This document shows, one piece after another, positions 47,291 through 56,275 of a DNA stretch of 64,000 nucleotides (position 1 is its first letter; each line of letters opens with the position of its first letter). Source of the DNA: Pseudomonas agarici. GTDB lineage: Bacteria; Pseudomonadota; Gammaproteobacteria; Pseudomonadales; Pseudomonadaceae. Position numbers and translations under genes: made by a program. The notes below the pieces were generated by a model. The model was not told the DNA's origin. It searched no databases and was given only the letters and a program-made list of their open reading frames with translations. The stretch covers positions 124,001-188,000 of the forward strand of contig NZ_FOAR01000008.1 in assembly GCF_900109755.1 (NCBI RefSeq), in the 5' to 3' direction.

Positions 47291-47809
47291 TCAGGCGTCG
47301 AGTCGTTGCAACTGGTTCACGGTGTCGGTCGCGCCCATGGTCCGCGCCGCCGCCAGGGCAGTGACACCGTTGGCGTCCCTGGCCTGAGGATCGGCACCCT
47401 GGCTGAGCAGGTACTCGACAATGCTGGTGCGGTTGAACATCGCAGCCATCATCAAGGCCGTGCGACCGTCCGCCGAAGCGCCCTCGACCTGAGCGCCGCT
47501 TTCGATCAACAGCTTGACCATCGGCAGGTCGCCCTTGAAGGCGGCTCCGGCAATCGGACTCTGGCCGTTGTCGTTGCGGATTTCCGGATCGGCCTGATGC
47601 TCGAGCAATACCCGCACGGCATCGATGTGCCCGTGATAACTGGCAAGCATCAACAGGGTATCGCCTTTGTGATTGCGCAAGTTCGCCGGTAGGCCTTTGC
47701 TCAGCAACGCCGCCAGCAATGGCGCATCACCTTTGCGTGCCACGTCGAATACCTGTTCGGCAAACTCGGCGGCTTCCTCTTCGGTCATTTGTCGGGCTTG
47801 ATCGGACAT
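47291..47809 (-). CDS. Ankyrin repeat protein
   Basis: 172 residues with four ankyrin repeats (about 38-165), each carrying the pattern G-T-LM-A--G: NHKGDTLLMLASYHGHIDAV, NGQSPIAGAAFKGDLPMV, DGRTALMMAAMFNRTSIV and NGVTALAAARTMGATDTV. No signal peptide. Likely a cytoplasmic protein-protein interaction module. GGGAG precedes the ATG. It is not next to a catalase, unlike the ankB genes of P. aeruginosa. Confidence 0.9.
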   Translation of the reverse strand: MSDQARQMTEEEAAEFAEQVFDVARKGDAPLLAALLSKGLPANLRNHKGDTLLMLASYHGHIDAVRVLLEHQADPEIRNDNGQSPIAGAAFKGDLPMVKLLIESGAQVEGASADGRTALMMAAMFNRTSIVEYLLSQGADPQARDANGVTALAAARTMGATDTVNQLQRLDA

Positions 47810-48128
47810 GTTGGACTCCCTGTGGCTAAACGAGAACTAGAAAATCTAGGTCGTTAGTTTCCCGAGCAGAAGTTTCCTTGTCATGCCTTATTTTTCAAGC
47901 GTTTCCATAGTCACGATCAATAACGGGGCTTGTTAGCATGAATAGCCCCATCTATCCACTACCTGCCCCGCCGCGAAAAATAACCTCGCCTCGCGCAATA
48001 CCGCCCATGAAGGTTTTGAAAAGCTTTGCATTCTGGGCAACCGTCAGTCTCGACGGCCAAAGGGCAAAATGCAGGATGCACGGTGGCTATTCTTGCAATT
48101 TGCACGACTGCTCGAAGTTAAAAAAATA
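47810..48128. other. Intergenic region upstream of the sigma-54 promoter
   Basis: About 320 bp with no convincing gene. A six-pair repeat GGGGCT/AGCCCC spans about 47924-47947. Any activator site for the sigma-54 promoter at 48169 should lie here; I could not identify one of a known regulator. Confidence 0.4.
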
Positions 48129-48141
48129 TAACAAATTGATT
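48129..48141 (+). promoter_or_regulatory. IHF binding site
   Basis: TAACAAATTGATT fits the IHF consensus WATCAANNNNTTR exactly on the reverse strand. It stands in an AT-rich tract about 30 bp upstream of the sigma-54 promoter, the normal place for the bend that brings an enhancer-bound activator to sigma-54 polymerase. Confidence 0.65.
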
Positions 48142-48168
48142 TATATATATTTTTTTAAAAAAGCATAC

Positions 48169-48184
48169 TGGCACAATCACTGCA
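48169..48184 (+). promoter_or_regulatory. Sigma-54 promoter of the DUF3509 gene
   Basis: TGGCACAATCACTGCA matches TGGCACG-N4-TTGCW with the invariant GG (-24) and GC (-12) at the right spacing; the T before TGC is C and the G after TGGCAC is A. It lies 49 bp before the ATG at 48233. Confidence 0.7.
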
Positions 48185-48232
48185 CCTATCAGTCCATGCC
48201 TAGCCATTCATGAACTGATGGAGCTGATCGAC

Positions 48233-48505
48233 ATGAACCTCATCCAGGAAAAATTCTCCTCTGTGTTCTCCAACTACGAAGTGACCACCCAATCGCGTCC
48301 TGACGGCGGTGTGTTGCTGACCCTACGTGACAGCGATGGCAAGCAGGTCCGGCGTTCAATTTCCTACGCCCAGTTACATACCGCCGAACAACTGACCTGG
48401 GTGATCAGTGCAATTCGTCGTGACCTGGCTGGCGAGGCCAGCGAGTTGCCGTCGATTTCGCTGTTGCAGAGCCAGAACCGCTTTGCCCTGCCGACCTATT
48501 ATTGA
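48233..48505 (+). CDS. DUF3509 family protein
   Basis: 90 residues from ATG 48233, preceded by GGAG at 9 bp; an upstream in-frame ATG at 48218 overlaps that site. The sequence MNLIQEKFSSVFSNYEVTTQ, then LLTLRDSDGKQVRRSISYAQL, is typical of the small Pseudomonas DUF3509 family, whose function is unknown. A sigma-54 promoter with an IHF site precedes it, implying control by a bacterial enhancer-binding protein. Confidence 0.85.
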   Translation: MNLIQEKFSSVFSNYEVTTQSRPDGGVLLTLRDSDGKQVRRSISYAQLHTAEQLTWVISAIRRDLAGEASELPSISLLQSQNRFALPTYY

Positions 48506-48610
48506 GTCAACGGCAGACCTTCGGCCACGGGTTGCAAGCAGGGGTGGAAGCCGCCGCTTCGCCTAGCCGCCCGTGGCCCACCACATCCCTGTACCCCGCG
48601 CTATAACCCC

Positions 48611-48961
48611 CTACACCAAGCCGCGGCTAACGGCTTCGCCGACCGCATGCGCGCGGTTGCTCACTCCGAGCTTGTGATAAATGTTGCGTAAGTGATGCTT
48701 CACCGTGGCTTGCGACACCTCGCGGATCACGCTGATTTCCCATACCGTCTTTCCCGCCCTCGCCCACCTGAGCACTTCCAGTTCCTTTTCGCTCAGGGCC
48801 TTGGCTTTGGCGAGACGGTTTCTCCTGGGCTTGCTCAAACCCGGCAGCAACACCACTTGGACAACATCCTGTTTAAGTGGCTCGCGCAAATCCACCATGT
48901 CGACCGCTCGGAGCCTGACCGTATGCCCGATAACGGCATCCAGCCTCTTGGGAATGCTCAT
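48611..48961 (-). CDS. Small LuxR-type (GerE) HTH transcriptional regulator
   Basis: 116 residues. The C-terminal half is a LuxR-type helix-turn-helix: LSEKELEVLRWARAGKTVWEI, then VSQATVKHHLRNIYHKLGV. The N-terminal 55 residues are too short for an autoinducer-binding or receiver domain and are Leu/Val/Arg-rich. Either a stand-alone HTH regulator or the shortened relic of a LuxR protein. GGGAG precedes the ATG. The regulated genes are not evident. Confidence 0.85.
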   Translation of the reverse strand: MSIPKRLDAVIGHTVRLRAVDMVDLREPLKQDVVQVVLLPGLSKPRRNRLAKAKALSEKELEVLRWARAGKTVWEISVIREVSQATVKHHLRNIYHKLGVSNRAHAVGEAVSRGLV

Positions 48962-49200
48962 GTCTGTTTCTCCCTGTGAATTTCAATAAATCGCACGACC
49001 GTCGCCAGGTTTTTCTGGCAACAAATGCGCAACTATCAAAAACAGAGAGTTACACAGAAGCAGCATTTAACAACCAACTGCACACACAAACAGGGATGCC
49101 CGACATTTCAATAGGCAACATCCTACAACTTAAAACATGCGACTCCGACTCAAGCTTTAATCGCTCCTGCCGGTCATCACATGTTTAATGTCGCTTGGAT

Positions 49201-49746
49201 TCACTCGTCAAGACGCGGAAAGTGGCTAGCGATATCTTCGCCGGTGAAACTGGCCACTCGCCCCTCAGGCCGATCAAACAGACAAATAACTACGCAGCGC
49301 GGGTGCTCCCCCATGTCGAACCAGTGACGCGTGCCAGCCGGCAGCGAAACCAGATCATTGCGCTCGCACAGCACGGCATAGACATAGTCACCCATGTGCA
49401 GGCTGAGCAGGCCGCGACCGGCGACGAAGAAACGTATTTCGTTGGCCGCGTGATGTTGTTCGGCGAAGCCTGCCGCGCACCACTCGGCTTGCCGAGGATG
49501 GCCGTTGTCGAGGCTGATGACCTCGACAGTCGCGCCACCGTGCTCACTCATCAGTTGATCGATCTGCAACTGATAAGCGCCAATCACTTCCTCCCGACTG
49601 GCTCCGGCGCGAATCGGCGTCGCAGCGGGTCGGCGTTCGAAACGAACACCGTGTTCCGCCAGGGTCGAGGCAATGTCGTCGACGTGGGTCAAGACCTTGT
49701 TGGCAAGTTCCGGGGTGGCAACAGGGTAAACGGACAGACTGCTCAT
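49201..49746 (-). CDS. mtnD: Acireductone dioxygenase family protein (MtnD-like) with altered metal site
   Basis: 181-residue cupin from ATG 49746. It aligns along its length with acireductone dioxygenase, which in methionine salvage cleaves the acireductone to the keto acid of methionine and formate. The metal box normally reads EHSHxEDEVRFF (His, His, Glu), but here it is EQHHAANEIRFF: Gln97 stands at the first ligand position, with His98 beside it, then His99 and Glu103. The last ligand is kept (TRHWFDMG, His141). mtnB and mtnC, which flank mtnD in P. aeruginosa PA1683-PA1685, are not here. It could be a diverged paralogue with another substrate. Confidence 0.78.
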   Translation of the reverse strand: MSSLSVYPVATPELANKVLTHVDDIASTLAEHGVRFERRPAATPIRAGASREEVIGAYQLQIDQLMSEHGGATVEVISLDNGHPRQAEWCAAGFAEQHHAANEIRFFVAGRGLLSLHMGDYVYAVLCERNDLVSLPAGTRHWFDMGEHPRCVVICLFDRPEGRVASFTGEDIASHFPRLDE

Positions 49747-49771
49747 TAGGCTCTCTTTCCTTGGGTCGGGC

Positions 49772-50926
49772 TCAGGGCCGTTCCTCTTGCATGCGGGTGG
49801 CAATAATCATCGCGGCCGCCAGGGCCGCCAGGCTGGCAATACTGAATGTCAGGGTCGGCCCCAGGGCCTTCCAACTGTAGCCGGCGTACAAAGCACCTAC
49901 GGCTCCGCCAATGCCGGACAAGGCCGCATATAAAGCCTGACCCTGTCCTTGCTGGCGCGCACCGAAGCTGCGTTGCACAAAATGGATGGCCGCAGCGTGA
50001 AAGCTGCCGAAAGTGGCGGCGTGCAACAGTTGGGCGAACAACAGCACCCACAGATGCTCGGCGAACGAGCCCAACAACAACCAGCGCAAGGCTGCCAGGA
50101 GAAAACTGGCCAACAGCACCTGGCGCACGGAGAAATGCACGAGGATCCGGCTCATGGCCAGGAACATCAGGACTTCCGCGACCACGCCCAAAGCCCAGAG
50201 CAGACCGATCAGGCCACGGCCATAGCCGAGATCCTCAAGGTGCAGGGTCAGGAAGGTGTAATAAGGACCGTAGCTCATCTGCATCAGCGCGACACAGCCA
50301 TAGAAGGCCAGCACCCCAGAGCTGCGAAGTTGCTTGAGAAATCCCTCGCCCGCAGGACGGTTGGCCTGGCTCACCGGCTGGGCATTGGGCACCCAGACGC
50401 TGCTCAGGACGATACCGCTCATGATCACCACAATGACCACCGGATAGATATCCAGGCTCAGCCATTCGAACAGTCGCCCCAACGCCACCACGGTGAGGAT
50501 GAAACCGATCGAGCCCCACAGGCGGATCTGGCTGTAACGCGCGGGCTGGCTCTGCAAGTGCGCCAGGGTGATGACTTCGAACTGCGGCAGCACCGCATGC
50601 CAGAAGAACGCGTGAAGGGCCATCACCAGCGCCAGCCAGGCGTAGCTTTTGTCAAAGAAAATCAGGGAAAACGCCAGCAGTGTGCAGACCGCGCCAAAAC
50701 GCACGATCGCCAGGCGCTGGCCAGTGAAGTCACCCAGCCAGCCCCAGATATTCGGCGCCACGCAGCGCATCAGCATGGGAACGGCTACCAGTTCGCCAAT
50801 CCGCGCCGGAGCAAAGCCCAGGTGGTGAAAGTACAGTGCCAGAAACGGTGCCGTCGCCCCTAGCAGGGCAAAGTAGAACAGATAGAAACCGGACAGCCGC
50901 CAGTAAGGGAGCGGTGCTGCGGACAT
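49772..50926 (-). CDS. MFS transporter (HcaT/PPP-like family)
   Basis: 384 residues, twelve hydrophobic helices, starting [21 protein letters not shown]. The pattern PNIWGWLGDFTGQR is the loop 2-3 motif of the LacY-like phenylpropionate-permease-type subgroup. The ATG overlaps the aroC TAA by one base, so translation is coupled. Same place as PA1682. Substrate unknown; mtnD follows 25 bp later. Confidence 0.88.
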   Translation of the reverse strand: MSAAPLPYWRLSGFYLFYFALLGATAPFLALYFHHLGFAPARIGELVAVPMLMRCVAPNIWGWLGDFTGQRLAIVRFGAVCTLLAFSLIFFDKSYAWLALVMALHAFFWHAVLPQFEVITLAHLQSQPARYSQIRLWGSIGFILTVVALGRLFEWLSLDIYPVVIVVIMSGIVLSSVWVPNAQPVSQANRPAGEGFLKQLRSSGVLAFYGCVALMQMSYGPYYTFLTLHLEDLGYGRGLIGLLWALGVVAEVLMFLAMSRILVHFSVRQVLLASFLLAALRWLLLGSFAEHLWVLLFAQLLHAATFGSFHAAAIHFVQRSFGARQQGQGQALYAALSGIGGAVGALYAGYSWKALGPTLTFSIASLAALAAAMIIATRMQEERP

Positions 50927-52017
50927 TACAACTGGCCCAGTACCGGGGTGCTCACGCGCACATCCGCATTTTGCCCGCGATGACGCAACAGGTGATCCAT
51001 CAGGACAATGGCCATCATCGCCTCGGCAATCGGCGTGGCACGGATGCCGACGCACGGGTCATGGCGTCCCTTGGTGATCACATCCACCGGATTGCCATGG
51101 ATATCGATGGAGCGACCCGACGTGGTGATACTCGACGTCGGCTTGAGCGCCAAGTGCGCGACAATCGGCTGGCCGGAGGAAATGCCGCCAAGAATGCCGC
51201 CGGCGTTGTTGCTGAGAAAACCTTGCGGGGTCATTTCGTCGCGATGTTCCGTACCACGCTGGGCCACACAGGCGAACCCGGCGCCGATTTCCACGCCCTT
51301 GACCGCGTTGATGCTCATCAGCGCATGCGCAAGCTCGGCATCCAGGCGATCGAAGATCGGCTCGCCAAGGCCCGGCATCACGCCTTCGGCGACCACGGTG
51401 ATTTTCGCGCCGACCGAATCCTGGTCGCGGCGCAACTGGTCCATATAAGCTTCCAACTCAGGCACCTTGTCCGGATCCGCGCTGAAAAAGGCGTTCCGCT
51501 CCACCGAGTCCCAGCTCTTGAACGGGATTTCGATAGGGCCTAGCTGGCTCATATAGCCGCGAATGACAATGCCCCGGCTCGCCAGGAATTTCTTCGCAAT
51601 GGCACCGGCGGCAACGCGCATTGCAGTTTCCCGGGCCGAGCTGCGGCCACCACCCCGATAGTCGCGTTCACCGTATTTGTGGTGGTAGCTATAGTCGGCA
51701 TGGGCGGGACGGAACAGGTCCTTGATCGCCGAGTAGTCCTTGGACTTCTGGTCGGTATTGCGGATCAACAGGCCGATGGGGCAACCGGTGGTGCGACCTT
51801 CGAAGACCCCCGAAAGAATCTCCACTTCATCGGCTTCCTGACGCTGGGTGGTGTGCCGACTAGTGCCGGGCTTGCGGCGGTCGAGGTCGCGTTGCAGGTC
51901 CTCTGGCGACAGCTCCAGGCCCGGCGGGCAGCCATCGACAATGGCGACCAACGCCGGGCCATGGCTTTCGCCAGCGGTGGTGACAGTGAACAGCTTGCCG
52001 TAGGTATTGCCGGACAT
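50926..52017 (-). CDS. aroC: Chorismate synthase
   Basis: 363 residues from ATG 52017 ([20 protein letters not shown]), with GGAG upstream; the frame extends to 52089 without support. Signatures GESHGPA, the [19 protein letters not shown] flavin/substrate box and [17 protein letters not shown]. It uses reduced FMN to convert EPSP to chorismate, so it needs the product of the EPSP synthase that is missing from the tyrA gene in this window. Confidence 0.98.
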   Translation of the reverse strand: MSGNTYGKLFTVTTAGESHGPALVAIVDGCPPGLELSPEDLQRDLDRRKPGTSRHTTQRQEADEVEILSGVFEGRTTGCPIGLLIRNTDQKSKDYSAIKDLFRPAHADYSYHHKYGERDYRGGGRSSARETAMRVAAGAIAKKFLASRGIVIRGYMSQLGPIEIPFKSWDSVERNAFFSADPDKVPELEAYMDQLRRDQDSVGAKITVVAEGVMPGLGEPIFDRLDAELAHALMSINAVKGVEIGAGFACVAQRGTEHRDEMTPQGFLSNNAGGILGGISSGQPIVAHLALKPTSSITTSGRSIDIHGNPVDVITKGRHDPCVGIRATPIAEAMMAIVLMDHLLRHRGQNADVRVSTPVLGQL

Positions 52018-52145
52018 GCAGGGGCTCCGCGAATCAGATCTAGAGATAACCGAGCGGCCCAGTATACGCAGGCTGTCCAAGTAGTTCATCCTCGAACCTT
52101 AGCGCCAGGCGCGAGTCCAACCGACACCTTGTTCATAATGGCGTG

Positions 52146-53102
52146 ATGATGCTACGTATTTTGCTCCTTACCTTGACCTTGTTCAGCGGTTTCACCCAAG
52201 CGGGCGTGGTGCTGCAACGACCGATCAGCCTGAACATCGGTAGCGGCGAGCTGTTCGGCTCGCTGTTGCTGCCAAAATCGGCCACGCCGGTACCGGTGGT
52301 GCTGATCATAGCCGGCTCCGGCCCCACCGACCGGGACGGCAACAACCCCGACGGCGCACGCAACGACAGTCTCAAGCGCCTGGCCTGGCTGCTGGCCAGG
52401 CACAATATCGCCAGCCTGCGCTATGATAAGCGCGGCGTGGCGGCGAGCCTGTCTGCCGAACCCGATGAACGCCATCTGAGTGTCGAAGGCTATGTCGCCG
52501 ATGCCGTCGCCTGGGGCGAGAAACTCAAGGCCGACCCGAGCCTGGGGCCGCTCATCCTCCTGGGCCACAGCGAAGGCGCGTTGATCGCCACCCTCGCCGC
52601 GCCGAAGCTGGATGCCGTCGGGGTCATTTCCCTATCCGGCAGCGGTCGTCCGGTCGATCAGGTGGTCCGCCAGCAACTGGCCCATCAACTGCCGCCGGCG
52701 TTGCTGCTGCGTAGCAACGAGCTGCTCGACAGCCTCAAGGCCGGGCGGCTGGACAACGATATCCCACCGCCACTGGAGCCGATCTTCCGTCCCAGCGTCC
52801 AGCCCTACCTGATCAGCCTGTTCCGCCAGGACCCGGCGGCGGCCTTCGGTCGGTTAAAAATGCCAGCACTGATTATCCAAGGACGTCATGACATCCAAGT
52901 GAGTGTCGCCGACGCAGAAAACCTGAAGAAGGCCAAACCCAATGCACGGCTGGTGCTGGTTGAGGGCATGAATCATGTCCTGCGCATTGTGTCCAACGAC
53001 ATCCCGTCTCAATTGGCTTCCTATAACGACCCGCAACAGCCTCTGGCGGCCGCACTGGAAGGACCGATCAGCACCTTTATCGACGGGCTCACTCCCCATT
53101 GA
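52146..53102 (+). CDS. Secreted alpha/beta hydrolase
   Basis: About 318 residues. The start lies in GTGATGATG (52143-52151) and is uncertain by one codon. A signal peptide ends near SGFTQA. Alpha/beta-hydrolase features: AGSGPTDRDGN (oxyanion region), nucleophile elbow GHSEGA, acid in QGRHDIQV and His in GMNHVLR. Probably a periplasmic esterase or peptidase-like hydrolase; substrate unknown. Corresponds in position to PA1680. Confidence 0.85.
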   Translation: MMLRILLLTLTLFSGFTQAGVVLQRPISLNIGSGELFGSLLLPKSATPVPVVLIIAGSGPTDRDGNNPDGARNDSLKRLAWLLARHNIASLRYDKRGVAASLSAEPDERHLSVEGYVADAVAWGEKLKADPSLGPLILLGHSEGALIATLAAPKLDAVGVISLSGSGRPVDQVVRQQLAHQLPPALLLRSNELLDSLKAGRLDNDIPPPLEPIFRPSVQPYLISLFRQDPAAAFGRLKMPALIIQGRHDIQVSVADAENLKKAKPNARLVLVEGMNHVLRIVSNDIPSQLASYNDPQQPLAAALEGPISTFIDGLTPH

Positions 53103-53201
53103 GACGATTTTTCACTCCAGTCCTGACAGAAACGGCCGATAAGGCCCTTGCCGGTATCGATAGTGTGACCGGCAAGCTGGACACGGACAGGATCTCACCG
53201 A

Positions 53202-53993
53202 ATGACTGATACCCAAGCGTCACCCGAAAGCAACGCCGAAGCCGTGGAATCCGCGCCGGTTGATCTGCCGTGGGCAGATGTGCAACCCGAGCATTTCAAG
53301 ATGTTGCGTCTGGCGCCGCTGGCTACTGACCGGGCTACTGGCGGGCGACCGCTGCGATTTGTCCAATTCGGCTATGCCGAGCGCAACCACAAGGAACGCA
53401 GCCTGCTGCGCATGAGTATCCAGTTACCGGCGCAACGGGTGCGCAAGGAACAGAATCAGTTGGACATGTGGGTCGATCACACCACCAAACGCGTGCATTT
53501 CAGGCCCGAGAGTGGTTTACAGGTGGAACCGTGGAATCGTGGGATCGGTCGTTTCCTGGTGGCGCAGGGCGCCATCTGGGCGCAAAAAAAATGGTCGCAT
53601 TACCGGGTCGATGGCGCAGCCTTGCAGAACAAGGACGCGCTGAGCGAGGACACCCGTCTGCGCCGCGATCACTTCTTGCGAGTCCAGGGTTTCGACGTGG
53701 TCTACGCCGACCCCCTGCACCTCAAGGGCAGTTACAAGGACCTGCAGGTTGGCGAACTGCTGGCCCAGTGGAACACCGAGAAGCTGCAATTCGTGGAAAT
53801 TCTCGAGGCAGCGCAGATGTTGCAAAATGCCGAACAAAACCTGATGGAACAGGAGGTCAAGCTGCGCCAACAGGAAGAGCGCGTCGGCAAGTTCAAACGC
53901 GAAGACAGCGGGCTGCGCTTCACCATCACCTGCCTGGTGGCCTTTGCGATGTTCCAGGCCGGGCTATTGATCTGGATGGCCACACACCGCTAA
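53202..53993 (+). CDS. Conserved hypothetical protein with C-terminal membrane anchor
   Basis: 263 residues. The N-terminal about 190 residues are soluble (LRFVQFGYAERNHKERSLLRM; WNRGIGRFLVAQGAIWAQKK). A coiled coil of Glu/Gln/Leu-rich sequence follows (about 195-235), then one transmembrane helix near the end (about 243-260). This suggests a tail-anchored inner-membrane protein facing the cytoplasm. It occupies the place of PA1679 beside prmB. Function unknown. Confidence 0.8.
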   Translation: MTDTQASPESNAEAVESAPVDLPWADVQPEHFKMLRLAPLATDRATGGRPLRFVQFGYAERNHKERSLLRMSIQLPAQRVRKEQNQLDMWVDHTTKRVHFRPESGLQVEPWNRGIGRFLVAQGAIWAQKKWSHYRVDGAALQNKDALSEDTRLRRDHFLRVQGFDVVYADPLHLKGSYKDLQVGELLAQWNTEKLQFVEILEAAQMLQNAEQNLMEQEVKLRQQEERVGKFKREDSGLRFTITCLVAFAMFQAGLLIWMATHR

Positions 53994-54017
53994 CAGAGGT
54001 GGCGCTCCTGCGTCGAC

Positions 54018-54926
54018 TCAGACCCTGGAGGCGAACAACGCTTGATGTTCACGGCACTGTGGCGCCGTCAGCATGAACACTCCGTGCCCACCACGCTCGA
54101 AGTCCAGCCAGGCAAAATCCACTTCCGGGTACAGGGCCTCGACGTGGACCTGACTATTGCCCACCTCGACGATCAGCAAGCCTTTCTCGGTCAAGTGATC
54201 CGCCGCTTCGGCGAGCATCCGCCGCACCAGGTTCAAGCCATCTTCGCCGCAGGCCAGGCCCAACTCCGGCTCATGCTGGTACTCGTCCGGCATGTCGGCG
54301 AAATCCTCGGCATCGACATAGGGCGGGTTGGATACGATCAGGTCGAAGCGCTGTCCCGGCAAGCCGTCGAAACCATCGCCCTGGACCGTGAACACTCGCT
54401 CATCGAGACCATGACGCTCGATATTCTGGTTCGCCACTTCCAGCGCCGGGAAGGACACGTCGGCCAACAGCACTTGCGCCTGCTCGAACGTGTAGGCGCA
54501 GGCAATGCCGATGCAACCAGAACCTGTACACAGGTCGAGGATTCGCGCCGGCTCCGCGCCGAGCCAGGGAGCGAAGCGGCTTTCGATCAGTTCGCCGATC
54601 GGCGAGCGCGGGATCAGCACGCGCTCATCGACGATGAACGACAACCCGCAGAACCAGGCCTCGCCCAGCAGGTAAGCGGTCGGCACCCGATCTTCGATAC
54701 GACGCTTGAGCAGATGCTGCAGATAGGTCAGCTCGTCCTCCTCCAGGTGGCAGTCGAGGTAGCTGTCGGCGATTTCCCAGGGCAAGTGCAGCGCGCCCAG
54801 CACCAATTGACGTGCCTCGTCCCACGCGTTGTCGGTGCCGTGACCGAAAAACAGATCCGCGCCATGAAAACGGCTGACAGCCCAACGAATGTGGTCACGC
54901 AGGGTACGCAGGCGGGAAGTGATCAC
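54018..54926 (-). CDS. prmB: 50S ribosomal protein L3 glutamine methyltransferase
   Basis: 302 residues from a GTG at 54926 with AGGAG 7 bp upstream; the frame runs to 54989 but gives a non-homologous extension. Motif I is [16 protein letters not shown] and the catalytic NPPY is in [16 protein letters not shown]. PrmB methylates a glutamine of ribosomal protein L3. It converges with the upstream plus-strand gene (24 bp between stops). Confidence 0.95.
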   Translation of the reverse strand: MITSRLRTLRDHIRWAVSRFHGADLFFGHGTDNAWDEARQLVLGALHLPWEIADSYLDCHLEEDELTYLQHLLKRRIEDRVPTAYLLGEAWFCGLSFIVDERVLIPRSPIGELIESRFAPWLGAEPARILDLCTGSGCIGIACAYTFEQAQVLLADVSFPALEVANQNIERHGLDERVFTVQGDGFDGLPGQRFDLIVSNPPYVDAEDFADMPDEYQHEPELGLACGEDGLNLVRRMLAEAADHLTEKGLLIVEVGNSQVHVEALYPEVDFAWLDFERGGHGVFMLTAPQCREHQALFASRV

Positions 54927-55144
54927 GGGTAGACTCCTGAAAAAACAACGGGCAATTCTAACAGCCAAATAGACATCGGGTAAAAACAAGGCAAAAAGAT
55001 ATCATGGAGCGGCTTTGCGACCTCCGCCGTCGCCCCTCGACACGGCTACAAGCCAATAATCACACCGCCTGTGCCGGTAGCGATTCACATAAGCGCTCAG
55101 CCAGAGGACAATGCGACAAAAGCCCCACTCAAAGGAGCCCCAGA

Positions 55145-55735
55145 ATGTCCGTTCCAAAAACGATGTTTCAACTCAGCGGTCGTGGTTATGCCGCAGCTAA
55201 TCTGAACCATGCCAGCCTGTTGATCATCGATGCCCAGAAAGAATACCTCAGCGGCCCGCTCGCGCTGTCCGGCATGCAGGCGGCCGTCGGCAACATCAAG
55301 CAGTTGGTCGCCGCCGCCCGTGCGGCGGGTCGGCCAATCGTGCATATCCGCCACCTGGGCACAGTCGGTGGGTTGTTCGACCCACAGGGCGAACGTGGCG
55401 AGTTCATCCCCGGCCTCGAACCCCAGGGCGACGAAACCCTGATCGGCAAGCTGCTGCCCAGCGCCTTTCATGGCACAGGTCTGGAGAAACACCTGCAAGA
55501 CCTCGGGTCGCTGGACCTGATCGTCTGCGGCTTCATGAGCCACTCCAGTGTCAGCACCACCGTGCGCGCCGCCAAGAACCTTGGCTTTCGCTGCACTCTG
55601 GTGGAAGACGCCTGTGCCACCCGCGACCTCTCCTACAAGGGCCAGATCATCAGTGCCGAGCAGGTCCAACACACTGAAATGGCGATCATGGCCGACAACT
55701 TCGCCACCCTGGCCCTGACCAAGGACTTGATCTGA
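55145..55735 (+). CDS. Isochorismatase-like hydrolase with Ser in place of the nucleophilic Cys
   Basis: 196 residues from ATG 55145 (AAAGGAGCC upstream). The triad positions can be read: Asp29 (IIDAQKEY), Lys102 (LIGKLLPSAF) and, where the family has Cys, Ser135 in CGFMSHSSVSTTV. True isochorismatases such as PhzD work without the cysteine, while nicotinamidases and N-carbamoyl hydrolases need it, so this protein is probably not a Cys-dependent amidase. Same place as PA1677. Substrate unknown. Confidence 0.85.
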   Translation: MSVPKTMFQLSGRGYAAANLNHASLLIIDAQKEYLSGPLALSGMQAAVGNIKQLVAAARAAGRPIVHIRHLGTVGGLFDPQGERGEFIPGLEPQGDETLIGKLLPSAFHGTGLEKHLQDLGSLDLIVCGFMSHSSVSTTVRAAKNLGFRCTLVEDACATRDLSYKGQIISAEQVQHTEMAIMADNFATLALTKDLI

Positions 55736-55877
55736 GTTCGGGCAGGATGGGCCGTCGTTACGACCGCCCATCTGTTACAGGCGCCTAACCACCCGTCATT
55801 TTCCGATTTCCCAACCGCATCAGGAACAAGCCGACCATCTCCCGGTCGAAGGGCCGATACTCATAGAGGAAATCGGA

Positions 55878-56198
55878 ATGAAGATATCCGATGGTTTTGA
55901 CGCTCGCCGCCTGCGCCCCAAATGCCAGAGCACCTGGCGCTCGCGTTTAGGCGCCGGTTTCGCGGCGCTGTTGGCAACCTTCGGGGTGTTGCTGACCATG
56001 GCCGGTGCCGCCAGCCTGCTGGGACATGCACCGGCCATGGGCGACCTGAACGCCACCACCAGCGGCTCGGCGGTGATCCTGGTGGTGGGGTTACTGGTGC
56101 TGTATGGCGGTGTCTGGCTCTGGCGGCGCAGCCGACGCCGGACACAGCGTAACCAGGCGCTAAACCTGGCCCCGCACCTGATGAAGAAACACGATTGA
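55878..56198 (+). CDS. Small membrane protein of unknown function
   Basis: 106 residues with two predicted membrane helices (about 25-48 and 64-82) and a strongly basic stretch after the second (WRRSRRRTQRNQ). AGAGGAAAT precedes the ATG. Lies between the isochorismatase-like gene and the Smr gene. No family recognised. Confidence 0.7.
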   Translation: MKISDGFDARRLRPKCQSTWRSRLGAGFAALLATFGVLLTMAGAASLLGHAPAMGDLNATTSGSAVILVVGLLVLYGGVWLWRRSRRRTQRNQALNLAPHLMKKHD

Positions 56199-56275
56199 TA
56201 AATCCTCTCCCGGGAATCGGCCTGTGACTTGCGCCCTATGACTTAGGTAAACTGGCGACTCCTGCGGAGATTGAC

